From Symbiodinium natans (Eukaryota; Sar; Dinophyceae; Suessiales; Symbiodiniaceae), in contig CAJNDS010002801.1 of the NCBI GenBank assembly GCA_905221605.1, positions 126,001 to 190,000 on the forward strand: DNA of 64,000 nt, read 5' to 3'. Shown one piece after another: positions 1 through 11,149 of the stretch. How positions within the stretch are numbered: position 1 is the stretch's first letter; every line of letters starts with the position of its first letter. Below the pieces are notes generated by a model. It saw only the letters and a program-made list of their open reading frames with translations. It did no database searches and was not told the origin of the DNA. The translations under genes were made by a program, and so were the position numbers.

Positions 1-206
1 TTGCGCTCATCTCCCAGGATTGGCTAAAGTTGGCTAAAGCAAGCTTTCCCTCTTGAACATCAATCACTGTCAGATGCAGGCTTATTATGGTCACTGCGGG
101 CTGGGATTGTCCCAGCCCTCACAAGGTCGAACAGACGATGCTAGGGCCTCGCAAGCCGTAGTGGCTTAGTTCATGGCTGACTGCTATGCACAATGGCAAA
201 GATCCC

Positions 207-3200
207 TCATGCTGTAGGTTGAACAGGGTCTCTGCACTCCTGAAACGTTGAAGGAGCACTCCCGTTTTGCACTGGCCTTGGCCCTACTTCGACTTCCAAT
301 AGTGGAGCTTCCGCTACGGCGGGCTTGCCCTGGCCGATCCCGAGGACCTGGACACCCACGAGGACATTCCAAGCACCCGCTGCCAACAGCAAGCCAATGG
401 CGCCCAGAGGAACAATGTTGATCTGCATGCTCAAGCAATCCTCTCCAACAGCCTCCTTGGCCACCTCGCAAATCGCTGGGGCCATGCTGCGGATGGCGGA
501 GGAGGCAAAACCGTTGACGCCCTCGATGAAAGTGACGAAGAAGCCGATGGCAAAGAGGTCCAACAGGCAGAAAGTTGCGGCAAAGCCTGCCAAGCCCCGC
601 GCAACACTGGGAGCCTTGCCAGAGACGCCCAGCAGAAAGGCGATGATGTGTAAGATAGGGCAGCCGAAAGCGGTCACGCTCACCATGATCCTCAGCCTGA
701 TGTCAGTAGCGCCCAAGCTTGCAGCACTGAAGGAGGCCGGGTCGATAAGGGCACCGGCAATACCACCAGTAACGGCCTCCATGAAATCGCACAAGCACCA
801 CATATAAAGGCCTGCGATCAGCGCACAACTGGCCAAGCCCTGCAAGACCGTCACCTGCAGTGGTGCCTTGCCGGCTGCCCAGTCCTTCTCCTTGATGGGC
901 CGTGGTAGCAGCTTCAGGAGAAGCAGGTTCGCGAGCAAGGTGCAAACGCTGGAGAACCAGGATGCCTAGGCAATGAAAGGAAAGAGTGCAGCAGTGCTAC
1001 TTCGAAACAGAAATTAATGGACATCTCATAATAAGTTCATCCATGAATCCATGAATGCATGTCTGATGCTACATATGCTGGCCAGGGTGCGTAGGCCCCG
1101 GCCTGCAAGCCCAGGCCCAGAGTCTGCGTCATGCCCAGGGGCATTCGCACGTCACCGCTCAAAGCCATGGCAGTGTTGCCCGTTGTCTCCATCTCAGACA
1201 GAGGGAAGCGGGCAAGCACCAGTGCGATCAGAAGCAGCTGGCGACGCTGCTTAGCCAGGAAAGGCGTCAACCAAACCAGCACGAGGATCACATGGGCCGA
1301 AAGCGAAGACACCAAGGACATGAAGAACCACAGGACTTCGCAGTACAGGGAGCCTCCAACTCCAAACTGCACACCGATGCCAAAGAAGGTGTATTCCAGC
1401 AAAGCGTCGTCTTTGAAGACTGTGGCCCCAGAGGCTTGACTGACTTCCACACCTGCTGCAGCAAATGGCAGCCAGAAGCACGCGAGGATGCGAGCAACTA
1501 GTCCGGCAGCCATGAGTGTGCTGGTGACTACGGTAGCGGTCTTGGGGAGAATGCTTGCCTGGGAACGAGCACTCCCAAACCAGCAAACTGTGGCCAAAGG
1601 CATTGGTGTGGTTGGCATCATCTCACAGGAGTCATCACTACGAAGCATCTTGCCGAGCTGCGCACAAAAGCTGTATGTGCAAGACAGGGCCAAGGTAATC
1701 AGGACACTGGCAAGCCAAAGTGTCGTACTGTCAGGAGACACATAGCTGTAGCCCAAGGCATCCTTCGGTAGAGAATCAAGTGGCTGGGGCGCAGACAATT
1801 TTGGCACATCGGTGCACTTGGCGAGGACCGTATCGCGGGCTAAGTGGTACAGACGGGTGGCACCTGCTGTAGTGGAGACGTACTCGCGGAACTTCACGCC
1901 CAGCTCGCAGAGCCGCGGGTGCAGATTGCACAACTGCTGCAAGGGCTCCTGCGCAGGACCCTCGGTCGGCTTGACAATGAGCTTGCCATTTCCGGTCCAG
2001 GTGGCATTCACCGTCTCGATATCGAGGTGGGACAGCGGCGATAGGAGTGCACAGGTCATGCTCGGTGGAAGTTGCATGTCCAGCAAGGCCCAGAGGTCTA
2101 ACTCTGCGGCCAGCTGTGCATCGGCTGCGCCACAGGGCATCTCCATGATGATCGAACCGTTGCCTTTGAAGTTGCCGGCATCCACATTGCCACTCACGGA
2201 AACAGTTGGCCGCCAAGGAGCCTGAGGACTTGGGCACTTGGCAACCGCGCTCATTCCCAGCCAACTTGTGTGCTGCTCGGAAGGGACCAAGACACGAAGC
2301 TTGCTCACCTGATCCAAGCCCGTGGCAAGTAGCTCTTTCAAAGAAAACCTGGCATCCAACGGTAGAGGCAGCTTCGGCATGTCAGAGAGCCCCTGATCCA
2401 GCACTGTGGTGTTATGCGCAATCATGCCGTCGAAGAAGTTGTCAATCCACTTCCGCAGGTAGTTGTCAAAAATGGGAGGCCAGTTGCTGTAGTATTGCGG
2501 AATCGTCTGCCGGGCGTGCTGCGACGCCATGGATGGGCTCATGCAATGCTCAGGCTTCATCTGCACCTTCAGCTTCGCATTCAGCTGGTTCATGAGCGCA
2601 TCCGAGCCTGCGAATCGCTCGATGGCACCAGGAAGCAGTGGCTCATAGACCTTGTTAAACAAGGCCACCCCGTTGTTGAGCAACGCGGCCAAGGAGGCCT
2701 CCAGCGCCCCCACGGTCTTCGCTTGGAAGCTGAGTGGCGCTGCCAAGCCGGCGAACTGCACCTCGCTGCCATTTTCTTTGAGAGAGAACCACTTTCTTAC
2801 ATATAATCGTTCATACAGTAATTAAGAGGGACATCTGCTCTTTCTGTGAGTGTTGGCCCCCTGTGCGCCTGCAGCTTCTTCACAGAAGGCGCAGACTTGA
2901 AGACGCTGGTGAGACATGCATGGGGTGCCACCAAGAACTGGGCCAGCGTGTGCTGGCCGGGCCACTCGCTTTCCAGAACGAGAACCTCTCCAGTGACATC
3001 CAGAGAAGGCTTCAAGAGCGCGAGGTGTAGGCTCATCTCCTGCTCCACTGACGCCTGCGGTTGCTTAGTGGCGAGGTCGATGGCCTCCACCTTCACATGC
3101 ACATCCACTCCCAGACCAAAAGCCGGGCGATCTGGTGTTCCCCAGCTCACCTTGAAGCGCAGGTCATTGGGGCCACGGGCCTGTACTGGGGTGAAGGCGG

Positions 3201-4251
3201 ACATGCCATCAGCTCCTTCGATCACTGCCTGCTTCAGGAAGGCTTCTACCTTGAGCTCCAGGCCGGCATCAGGCTGCTGAATGGTGCTGGTGGCGATTGG
3301 GGTCACGGGACCTGGGATGGCCACAGACTGCGCGCCCTTCCACGCCCAGCGCAGAGCCTGGTCCATCTTCTCCGGGCCGATGACGTCATCCAGTAGCCAG
3401 GACATCCAACTGACGGATGGATCACGCGTCCAGTCTACAGTCGCCTCTCCCTGGGCGAGCCTCCTAAAGCGAAGGCTGGCATGGGCTGCCCGGTCAGGAC
3501 TGTCAAGCCTGTCAGGGGGAGTTCCGGACAGGGTTGGGCCTGATGCTGCCAGCATGTCATCTGCCACACTTTCGAAGGTGACTTTCAAGCCTTCATCCAC
3601 CTTCTCCGCGTTCTCAAGAGCACTGCTTTCAAGCAGGAGGTTTGTCAGTGTCGTCGAGCCCGGGGGGAGCATTAGATGATTGAAAGCTGCCAGCTTCTTT
3701 GACAGCGGGCCAGCTGCCACTTGCTTTAGCTGATCGCAGGCTTGCTGGATTGCCTGCTTTCTGATCAGCATGGAGATCGGGGTAGAAAACAGGTTCACGA
3801 TGGAGTAGATGATGGAGCCCGAGAAGGTGATCTTGAAATCAATGTCAGCGGTGCAGCTCGCTGCGTTCACAGCCCAAGGCACGTTCTGGTCGAAGCTGCC
3901 GCCCTGCAACACCACAGTCGCTGTAGAAGCAGGGCTGCTCTTTACAACTGCATTGAGATCGCCGGACCCGCTAACGATGGCTAAGCCATGGTAGTCAAAG
4001 TGCCCGGAGCACTGAATGCCCACACCGTTCAAAGTAACGGACATCCCAACACCCGCCACAGCAGACTCAATGCTTGTGAGCTGCAGGTTCTGGCAAACCA
4101 ACTTTGATGCCGTGACAGTGATGCCTGCCTTTTCCTGGGTCACATCCTTCAACGAAAACTTCAAGTCATCCAACCACTCTGCTAGGGGGTCCTGCGCCTG
4201 GGCGATAAGCACGAGGGGTAGGAAACACATCATCTTCCACATAGCAGCCAT
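207..4251 (-). CDS. BPI-like lipid-binding ectodomain fused to a polytopic membrane domain (3 exons)
   Basis: Three open blocks join in phase: exon 1 4251-2833, exon 2 2761-1073, exon 3 965-207 (stop included), giving about 1,288 residues. Both introns fit GT-AG (71 and 107 bp). I chose the ATG at 4251, not the one at 4368, because it directly precedes a good signal peptide (MAAMWKMMCFLPLVLIAQAQ). Residues of roughly 20-200 resemble the N-terminal half of BPI/LBP/PLUNC-type tubular lipid-binding proteins: alternating beta strands, a paired cysteine region and an amphipathic helix. A second similar ectodomain seems to follow, reaching into exon 2. The C-terminal third (end of exon 2 plus exon 3) holds about eight hydrophobic segments, so the protein should be anchored in a membrane with a lumenal or extracellular lipid-binding part. 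Lipid transfer or sensing is inference. The exon 2/3 join at PAY/ASWF is convincing; the exon 1/2 join is slightly less certain. Confidence 0.75.
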
Positions 4252-4576
4252 GCCTTCGGCAAGCCGCAGACCTGCACCTGTGCGCAGTGGCCTTGCGGGC
4301 TGTGGCTGAAAGGACGGTGTGTAGCTCTTGAGCCACAGTTGCGGAGAGTCCATACATGACCTGCGCATGCAACCTCATGAAGCTGCCGTAGTCAGGCCCC
4401 ACCAAGAAGCTGCACAGCACACATTCTCAAACAAGGCAGCTGAACCAGTTAAGAGAGTGGCTCAAGAAGAAGATCATCTGGCTGAATGCCCTGGCCAACA
4501 TTTGAACGCCATCACTCACTGCTTTTAAAGACGTTTCGGGGGGTAGACAAAAGTCACATTGGCGCTGCTGGTGCTT

Positions 4577-5307
4577 TCATCTTGCGATTGGGGAAAGGAC
4601 CATGCCCAGGGATCGAGACAATCGGCCCAGAGGAGCTGTCGACACAGCCATGATGTCAACCGATGAATCTCTACTGGATACTTGTGTTTTGTCCGAGCAC
4701 ACAAGGAAGCCCAACCTCTCAGCTTTCTGCAGCTGGTAGCTCCACTTGTCCACCGACATGTGAGGCTCATCTCAGCAGCACAAAGCGCATTCACGGGAGA
4801 AGCAGCTTGGCCAGTTTTCATGGGCCTCACCATGGAAACAGTCAGAAGCCCGGGAAACTCACAAGCTGGGATTGCGGCTGGTGAGGGGTGGCAGCAGGGC
4901 CCTCAGCTCCTTTCGATGATAAACCACCTGGTTCCACCCGACACAAATCTCAATAGGCTGGAAACCGACTTAACCCGAACTCTTGGGCGGCCGCCGTGTC
5001 GAACGCATTCATCGAGGCCCTATCGGAGATGATCTGCACGGGAGCATGCCAAGTTCAACAGGACGCGAATGTTGGGCATGTCAGGAAGGGCCTCGACACG
5101 CAAGGCATCTCTCAGTGATCGAGTCTTGGACCACTCCAGCATGAGGGATGGCTTCTCTTTCATCCTTCGGTGCACAAGGATGCGCAGAAGGTGCATATGC
5201 GAATCATCAAGCAGACCGCGCTCATATGGCCAATATGCTACTTCCAAAGCTCTGCGGATCGGGCCCTTTCTGATGACCTTCACAGCTAAGCCAAAGAGGC
5301 CTGCCAT
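4577..5307 (-). CDS. 3' exons of an unrecognised gene (two exons, C-terminus with stop)
   Basis: Exon 5285-5040 starts after a CTTAG acceptor and ends at a GTGCAG donor. Exon 4770-4577 starts after CTGAG and ends in TGA. The join restores frame (phase 1, giving ACS-H-EPHMS). The reading is typical protein: charged helices, a WPYERGLLDDSHMHLLRIL stretch, then LQKAERLGFLVCS. An ATG at 5307 is in frame with the first exon, so translation could begin there, or the exon may be internal and the gene may continue upstream. I do not recognise a family. It lies head-to-tail about 330 bp upstream of the BPI-like gene, on the same strand. Confidence 0.5.
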
Positions 5308-5325
5308 CTTTGTGTATATTTACAG

Positions 5326-5372
5326 TTAATAATAAATATAAATATATATATATATACATATACACATGTCAT
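5326..5372. repeat. AT-rich microsatellite
   Basis: A run of alternating TA with AATAA interruptions is visible directly. It lies just upstream of the gene at 5307-4577 and may be part of its promoter or intron, but no specific signal can be read. Confidence 0.8.
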
Positions 5373-5399
5373 CTTTAAAGAATATTAAAATGAATCATC

Positions 5400-7600
5400 A
5401 TATGCAAGCACCTCAAGTGTATTTATACCAAGGAAGCAGGCAACTGCACAAACTGGCGGGGAGGACCAATTCGCGCGATCCTCAGGGCCAGGTCTGGAAC
5501 GCATGAGGCGGACTGTGACCACCATTGACTTCTTTTTTGGGCATATATTGATTCATGGCAGTTCGCAAGCAAAACTGAGGTGCCATCCCATTTGAGCATC
5601 ACACATGGGGACTCTGCTGGGATGTACCTCTTCTACGCACAACATGAGTCGCCATGCTAGACGTATTGATTCTGCCTTCAGGTGCCAGCTGCACGTAGTG
5701 TCAGCACGCCGTTCGTAAGGTCCCAGCATCTTCTCATGCTGAACCAAACTGACGATTCCCATCTCAAGGGTGAACACACCTCAGAGCAAGTGATGCACCA
5801 CTCAAGAACCAACACAGTCCGATGTTTCTTGAATTGGTTGTTGTGGCTCGTGAAGCGTGCCCTGACTTGGAGCACCAATGCGCGAGCAACAATAGTGATG
5901 TTCAAGACTCGCTCTGGTCTTAACGGGGTCCGGGCCAGAAGTGTCTTGATAGCAGGGTATCAGGGGGAACCGGTTCGTGGAAAACGCACTTTGCAACCGG
6001 AGCGTTTGGGTTTCATGGAAGAAACGCATGGCCACCCGCGATGGAGGCCGCAAAGTGGTCAGGAAAGCACTTGCGTATCAGACTTGTTTCATCCTGAGCA
6101 CGTTTGCGTCGCCGTTCCTGTTGAAATGTCCATCTCCGGTCTGCCCCCCTCCAATACTTCCCTGAGTCGTTAAAGGATCTCTGGATTGCTGTGTTGATGT
6201 TGGGGGGCTTTTCAGTTTTCGTAAACGGGGAAGGGACTGCTCAGATGGACTTTTTGTTCGACCTCCCTTTTGGAATGAATTTCGCACCTGACCGGCTATC
6301 CAATTCAACTCTTACCATGAATGTCTGGCAATGATGCGCACGAACAGTTGAGGCAGATGAGGGATCCATGGGGTCGCCACATGCCACAGATGGCTGCTGG
6401 ACCAGCTCCGTGGCCACGCTCTCCTGACACGTGGGTGACGATGGTGACAGTCCCTCGAATTTCATCCTTGGAACGCAGTCGCTGGTTCCGATGAGGCTTC
6501 AGATCCGATGAGGCTTCAGATGCCCTGACTTAGCGCTCGAAGACGTCCACCGATCCGGGCCTTCTGATCCTTGGGCCATGCTTTGCTTAAAGGGGATTCG
6601 TCCATCACTTTGGGCAGAACCCGCATGTGACGCATGTGAGAAACAACCTGCATCCGTGGAACTGGTGGGCCCCTCAGGCCGTGGCTATGGCAGTGTGCTT
6701 CTCTGCTGCAGCGGAGACCTGCTGGTAACGAAGATTGGCAGTCTGCCCGCGCCTAGGTTGCAGAGATGACTGCGCACGCTGACTGTTCACTCGCGCTCAG
6801 CAAAGTCCAGCGGACTTATGGAACTGCAAAAATGTTGTTGGAAAGAACTTACCACGACACCGTGAAATCTGCTCTCTAACATGTGGAAAATGGGTGGGAA
6901 CTCAAACTGGAGGAGCTGAAAACAGTGACGTTGAGAAGGTAATTTATTACTTGTTGAGGGCGAAGTTGACTCAGCATTTTGAAGCGTGTGCTGCAGAAAT
7001 TGCAAGAAGTTCCAAATTTTCTCAGCGCTGAGAAATATACGAAGAGCTTCAGGCTCCTGTGAGTGGTCTGGGGCCTTGGGACAGTGCTGCAAACCACAAA
7101 CATTCAGAAGCTGGTGTTTTTTTGGGATTCTCAACCAAACTGATGTACCCTCACTGCCCAGCGCGTGTCTAAAGACACATGTCTTGAGGCCAGGCCGAGC
7201 GACCGAGCGACAACCAATCACTTTGGATACGTATGTGTAGCGTCACACGTAATGCTGTAGTAGATTCAAGAGCTGAGACGCCCCGCCACAAGAAACTTCT
7301 CAGCTACTTACCTGTCCTGTAGTTATCCGAGCCTGTAGCAACATGGCCGCTTCTCTTCAATGGGTGCCCGGGACAGATACAGCCTTCCACTTCACAGAGT
7401 GTCGCTGCTTTCTCCGTGGACTCGTCGTCTGGTTGCATGCACGCATGGTTCATGTCCATGAATTCTGCCTTGGGATCCCTGTTTTAAAGTATTCTCTAGT
7501 CCGGGGAGCATATTCTGGCCCTTTTCACGCTGCGACGAGAAGAGTGAGGTGTCTTGGGCAGAATTTAAGCGGGATCAATTGGCAGCCGATGCAGAATGAG
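5400..7600. other. No supported gene
   Basis: Several open frames occur on both strands, for example a minus-strand frame at 6465-6241. None has convincing splice boundaries, a recognisable domain or consistent coding character. The stretch may hold introns or 5' exons of the gene ending at 4577. Confidence 0.4.
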
Positions 7601-7607
7601 CTACTTC

Positions 7608-7646
7608 AAGACGCAAGGATGAGCTGATGACAGATCCTTGCGTCTT
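7608..7646. repeat. Perfect 13-bp inverted repeat (hairpin)
   Basis: The arm AAGACGCAAGGAT at 7608-7620 and its exact reverse complement at 7634-7646 flank a 13-base loop. No gene is recognised around it. It could be a structured RNA, a transposon end pair or a cruciform. Confidence 0.8.
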
Positions 7647-8242
7647 CTATATTGTTCCCTTCGGGAAACATGGAGAGCTCGAGGCTCTGTGAAATACAGG
7701 ACTACGGTAAGGTAAGAAGATGCCACAACACCGTCAACATACGCTACCGTACTGCACGCTCATGGATCGACTATTGTGGCTGCAGTGAGAAGAAGTCTGC
7801 ACGCATTTGTTGGATGGTTGTTGGTAGCTTGCCTATCATATCTATCATGCTGTCTACAGAGGCAGTCTTTAAATGGCCTCTGCTGCAGACCGGCGCTCTC
7901 AAGTGTACTCAGTGTACTCGGAATATGATGTGCCAGGAAGTCCCCTTGGCCAGACGTCGTGCCTCAGAGACGGCAAGCGCGCTTCAACTTCAGACAGCTA
8001 CAGCGCGACACCGATTCGGTGCCGAGCGAAAGGCAAGCACGAAAGTGCAGCTCAAGAAGCCTTCGAAGGAGATCACGGGCGGTCAAGGCTTCACCTTGGA
8101 AATTATTCGTCGCCTAGCACACACATATGACAAAGGAGATTTGCGAGTGGGATCACGCTGAAAAGCTTTTAGGTAGTTTGGGGGCGTGGAACTTGCTCCC
8201 ATGACACGTACAGTATAGGGCCCTCTCATGGCAGCATGAAGC

Positions 8243-8611
8243 TTACAACTGCATCCGACGTTTGGTGGGTTCTGGTGGGTTCAGTGCCTTAAAAGGTGCA
8301 ACAATTGCTTCATCTGACCATCGGCTGTCACAACTCGTTGCAGCCGAAGTTCGCCGGTGGCTGGACCAGGCTGGCGCAGTCGAACTGCGCATTCGTGGGG
8401 TTCTAGTGATTATCGTGATATGGGATGGGCTTGTGGCTTCTTCTTGCCGGCCCAGGACGGCTTCCTGCTGCATCTCCACGTAAAGGTTGGGCCCCGGGGG
8501 GCCCCTGTTAAAAAGGGGATGGCAGAACTGTTTTGAGGAAGGTGCGACATAGAGCCCGTCTGCGCCTGGTGTATCTGGCAGATGAAGCACCACTTCGTCC
8601 GGTGAAGGAGC
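8243..8611 (-). CDS. Candidate terminal exon, unknown protein
   Basis: An open frame of 123 codons begins right after a GTCTTGCAG acceptor and runs to a stop at 8243. The first half (APSPDEVVLHLPDTPGADGL onwards) reads like real protein. The second half is richer in Arg and Ser and could be intron read-through past an unseen donor. No domain was recognised and the upstream exons were not found. Confidence 0.35.
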   Translation of the reverse strand, partial: APSPDEVVLHLPDTPGADGLYVAPSSKQFCHPLFNRGPPGPNLYVEMQQEAVLGRQEEATSPSHITIITRTPRMRSSTAPAWSSHRRTSAATSCDSRWSDEAIVAPFKALNPPEPTKRRMQL

Positions 8612-8699
8612 CTGCAAGACTGGAACCCAGCAGGCTATCTTCCAAAAGCTACAGCCTGGTTGGTTCGCCGTGCATACTGCCTTCTGCACCTCAAGACCG

Positions 8700-10040
8700 A
8701 TATACCTGTGGCCCTCTCCTGGCTGAAGGCCATGCAGTCATTCACCGAGCCGCGGAATGGAGAAGAACCAATAAATTAAATCAAAGCATTTCGAGGATCG
8801 CGGAAGCTGGTGAACATCCGCTGCTCTGAGCAACTTCTTTTACAAGGGCACCTGCGGTACGCCGCCTCTCCGCCCGCCAGCGCTCCACAAGGTTCCGCGC
8901 GGCCTTGACATGATTTAAATTTAGACTTCGAGCCCATTGCGGCTCCTAAGTACTAAGGCCCTCTACGTATGTGCCTATAGAGATGCTGCCACTTTTACCT
9001 CGCGAATTTCTTTGAGGCTCGAAGCCGCACGGGGACGGTATGGGATGCTCGAATTTACCATTTTCTAGCTGCAGCCTAGCTGCAGCTATGCTGCAGCGAT
9101 GGCTGCAGCCTTCGTGATTGCTCAAGCTGGAACGCCATTGAGCTAAGTTGCTACCTCGGCGGCTGCAGTCGAGGACCTTAAAGGCGTTGAACAAATTTGC
9201 AATCCAGAAATCTCCAAGCAATTGTGTCAAAGTACAGATTTCCACTGGGCTTCCTGCCTCACGCCTGGGTGTTCCCAGAGCCCGGTCTCCACAGGTGCAG
9301 CCTCAGCTCATTGCAGGAGCCTTCCCTGCGCTGCCATGCGGTAGGTTCACCGGACAATGATTAGGCTCCATCACCCTCGTTTGCCGCACTTTCCAAGGGG
9401 GTGATTAACATCGGTACTTACGACACTTCGTGGCTTCGTTGCGTGCGAATGGCCAGAGCATCCATGTCCGCACGATGATAACGTTCGTGTTACAAAAGCC
9501 AAAAAAACAACCGCCAAAAGGCAGAGTTTTTGCATTTTTCTCAAAAACACTACAAAAAGCCACTTTGCGATCAGGACCCTCTTTAAGCCTTCCACATACT
9601 CACTCGCAGCTTGCGCGGCAAATGACCATTCCTTAAAATGTGGCGAAAAGCCTAGGCGAGAGTACAATTTGTGTATCTTCTGAAACGTGGCAACATTCTG
9701 TGCTCTGCTCTGCCAGCAATTGATGCCGCTGACGGCGCGGCAAACGAAGTACATGGTGCCAATAATTAGTATGGTTAGGGTGGCCAAATCTGCAAACATC
9801 AGTTCAGAAATGTTCAAAAACAAATTCGAAGCCGTCCTAAGGTTGAGAAACATGTTCGTCCGCTAGAACGCAATACTATGGCGGCCATATTGCATACACA
9901 AGCAAACTCCTCGCTCGGGCCCACAATCTCAGCTTGGTGGCTGTGGTGGGATCATGAGGTCCATCGCGAAGGCGGAGTAGTCTGAGATGGCGCAAGACGG
10001 CGCAAGACTCACTTTTTTCAAGCCCGACGTTCTAAGGCCA
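8700..10040. other. No clearly supported gene
   Basis: The longest minus-strand frame (9853-9371) has one hydrophobic stretch but no clear splice signals or domain. A cluster of CTGCAG-containing repeats lies at 9068-9112. I cannot assign a function. Confidence 0.4.
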
Positions 10041-10047
10041 AACGTAC

Positions 10048-10157
10048 AGATCTAGACGCTGTTGCCAAGTGAGCATTGCAGCGGAGGAGCGTGCGCTCCA
10101 CAGCGCGAGTTTCTCGGATGCCTTCCAGAACTTGGGCGTAGCGCTCGTCCTTGACAG
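10048..10157 (-). CDS. Internal exon, helical, unknown gene
   Basis: The exon lies between an ACTGCAAG acceptor and a GTACGT donor. It encodes 36 residues including VKDERYAQVLEGIRETRAVE, a charged amphipathic helix. It may belong to the same transcription unit as the open frame at 11132-10287, if that frame is spliced near its end, or to a separate gene. Confidence 0.45.
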
Positions 10158-10286
10158 CTTGCAGTGGAAGGACCAACTGGGAATAGCCAGAAACTTACCT
10201 AGAAAAAGGAACCACTCAACACTAGAGTCACGTAAGAGAAGGCTAAAGAGCATCCACATCCAGCGCTTTTTTTGTATTCCTGCGCA

Positions 10287-11132
10287 TCATTTCAGCTTCT
10301 GAGACCCAACTGTGGCTTTGGCAACTGCACCTGCCAAGGACTCAATGGAACGGCCGATGCTTCGGGCCTCTGAAGGTTCAGGCGACGGGCTTCGGATGTC
10401 TCTATGCTCCCTCGACTTGGGCTTCTCCCTTGGTGGGGAGGTAACACCATGTGCAGGTAGCCCATCTTCTACGCAGGAGTACAAACCTTCCATGGTCTTT
10501 TCAAGCTGCCGACGCTGCTGTCGTCGCAGAGAACAGCCAAAGGTGGCGAGCACCAGCGCGTTGGCAGCTAGAAAATAGAGTACCTCCACCAAGCCTTCAT
10601 TGCCATCATCATGCAAGCCATGCAACCTGCCTGTCCGCTCAGGTCGGGTGGGTTCGGGCTCTGCTCGCATCTCGAACTCAGAGCGTGAGCTCTCCAGCTC
10701 TGAGTGCCGCAAGGCTTTGGATACCGACACCACAGTGCAACTGCGCATGAACAGGCCTGCACTCGGGCTCGCAAGTGATGCGTTTACGAAGCTAGAGTTC
10801 GAAGCCCAGAAGACTTTGTAGCCTTGCTGGCAGTGTGGCAAATATAGGCCGTCCCCTTGGCAGCGCAGGCAAGCCACCCTCTGGCGATACCCTGTCGCCC
10901 GGCAGTGCGGGGCCTGCATCTCAAGGTCATCGCACGCTTCACATGGGCCATCCTCCAAGCACCGATCGTACCCGAGGCCATGCATCAACTCATCGATGTT
11001 CGGATATAGTGACAGGTCGCACCAGCAGCCAGCACGGCAGCAAACCTGCGACTGTGCCTCGCAGAGGGAGGCCAACACCAGCAAAGCCTTCACCAAACGC
11101 GGGAATGGTAGCCATGCACCTTTTGGCATCAT
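10287..11132 (-). CDS. Small type I membrane protein with Cys-rich ectodomain
   Basis: This single open frame has 281 codons. Residues 1-26 form a signal peptide (hydrophobic LVKALLVLASLCEA). Residues 30-132 hold about a dozen cysteines (CC, CxWC, CxxC and others) with an NSS and an NAS glycosylation site near 112-118. Residues 183-200 are a membrane span (VEVLYFLAANALVLATFG), followed by RR/Q-rich basic residues and a Ser/Pro/Arg-rich cytosolic tail of about 80 residues. The topology is therefore a secreted-side cysteine-rich domain with a short phosphorylatable tail, suggesting a receptor or adhesion role (inference). No named family was recognised. The last few codons may be intron if the gene continues to the exon at 10157. 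Confidence 0.6.
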   Translation of the reverse strand: MMPKGAWLPFPRLVKALLVLASLCEAQSQVCCRAGCWCDLSLYPNIDELMHGLGYDRCLEDGPCEACDDLEMQAPHCRATGYRQRVACLRCQGDGLYLPHCQQGYKVFWASNSSFVNASLASPSAGLFMRSCTVVSVSKALRHSELESSRSEFEMRAEPEPTRPERTGRLHGLHDDGNEGLVEVLYFLAANALVLATFGCSLRRQQRRQLEKTMEGLYSCVEDGLPAHGVTSPPREKPKSREHRDIRSPSPEPSEARSIGRSIESLAGAVAKATVGSQKLK

Positions 11133-11149
11133 TCGATTGAGCTCTTGAT

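Noticed and set aside
7624-7670. CTGATGA followed by GAAAC, resembling a hammerhead ribozyme core
   Set aside because: CTGATGA lies in the loop of the 13-bp hairpin, so the three hammerhead stems cannot form.
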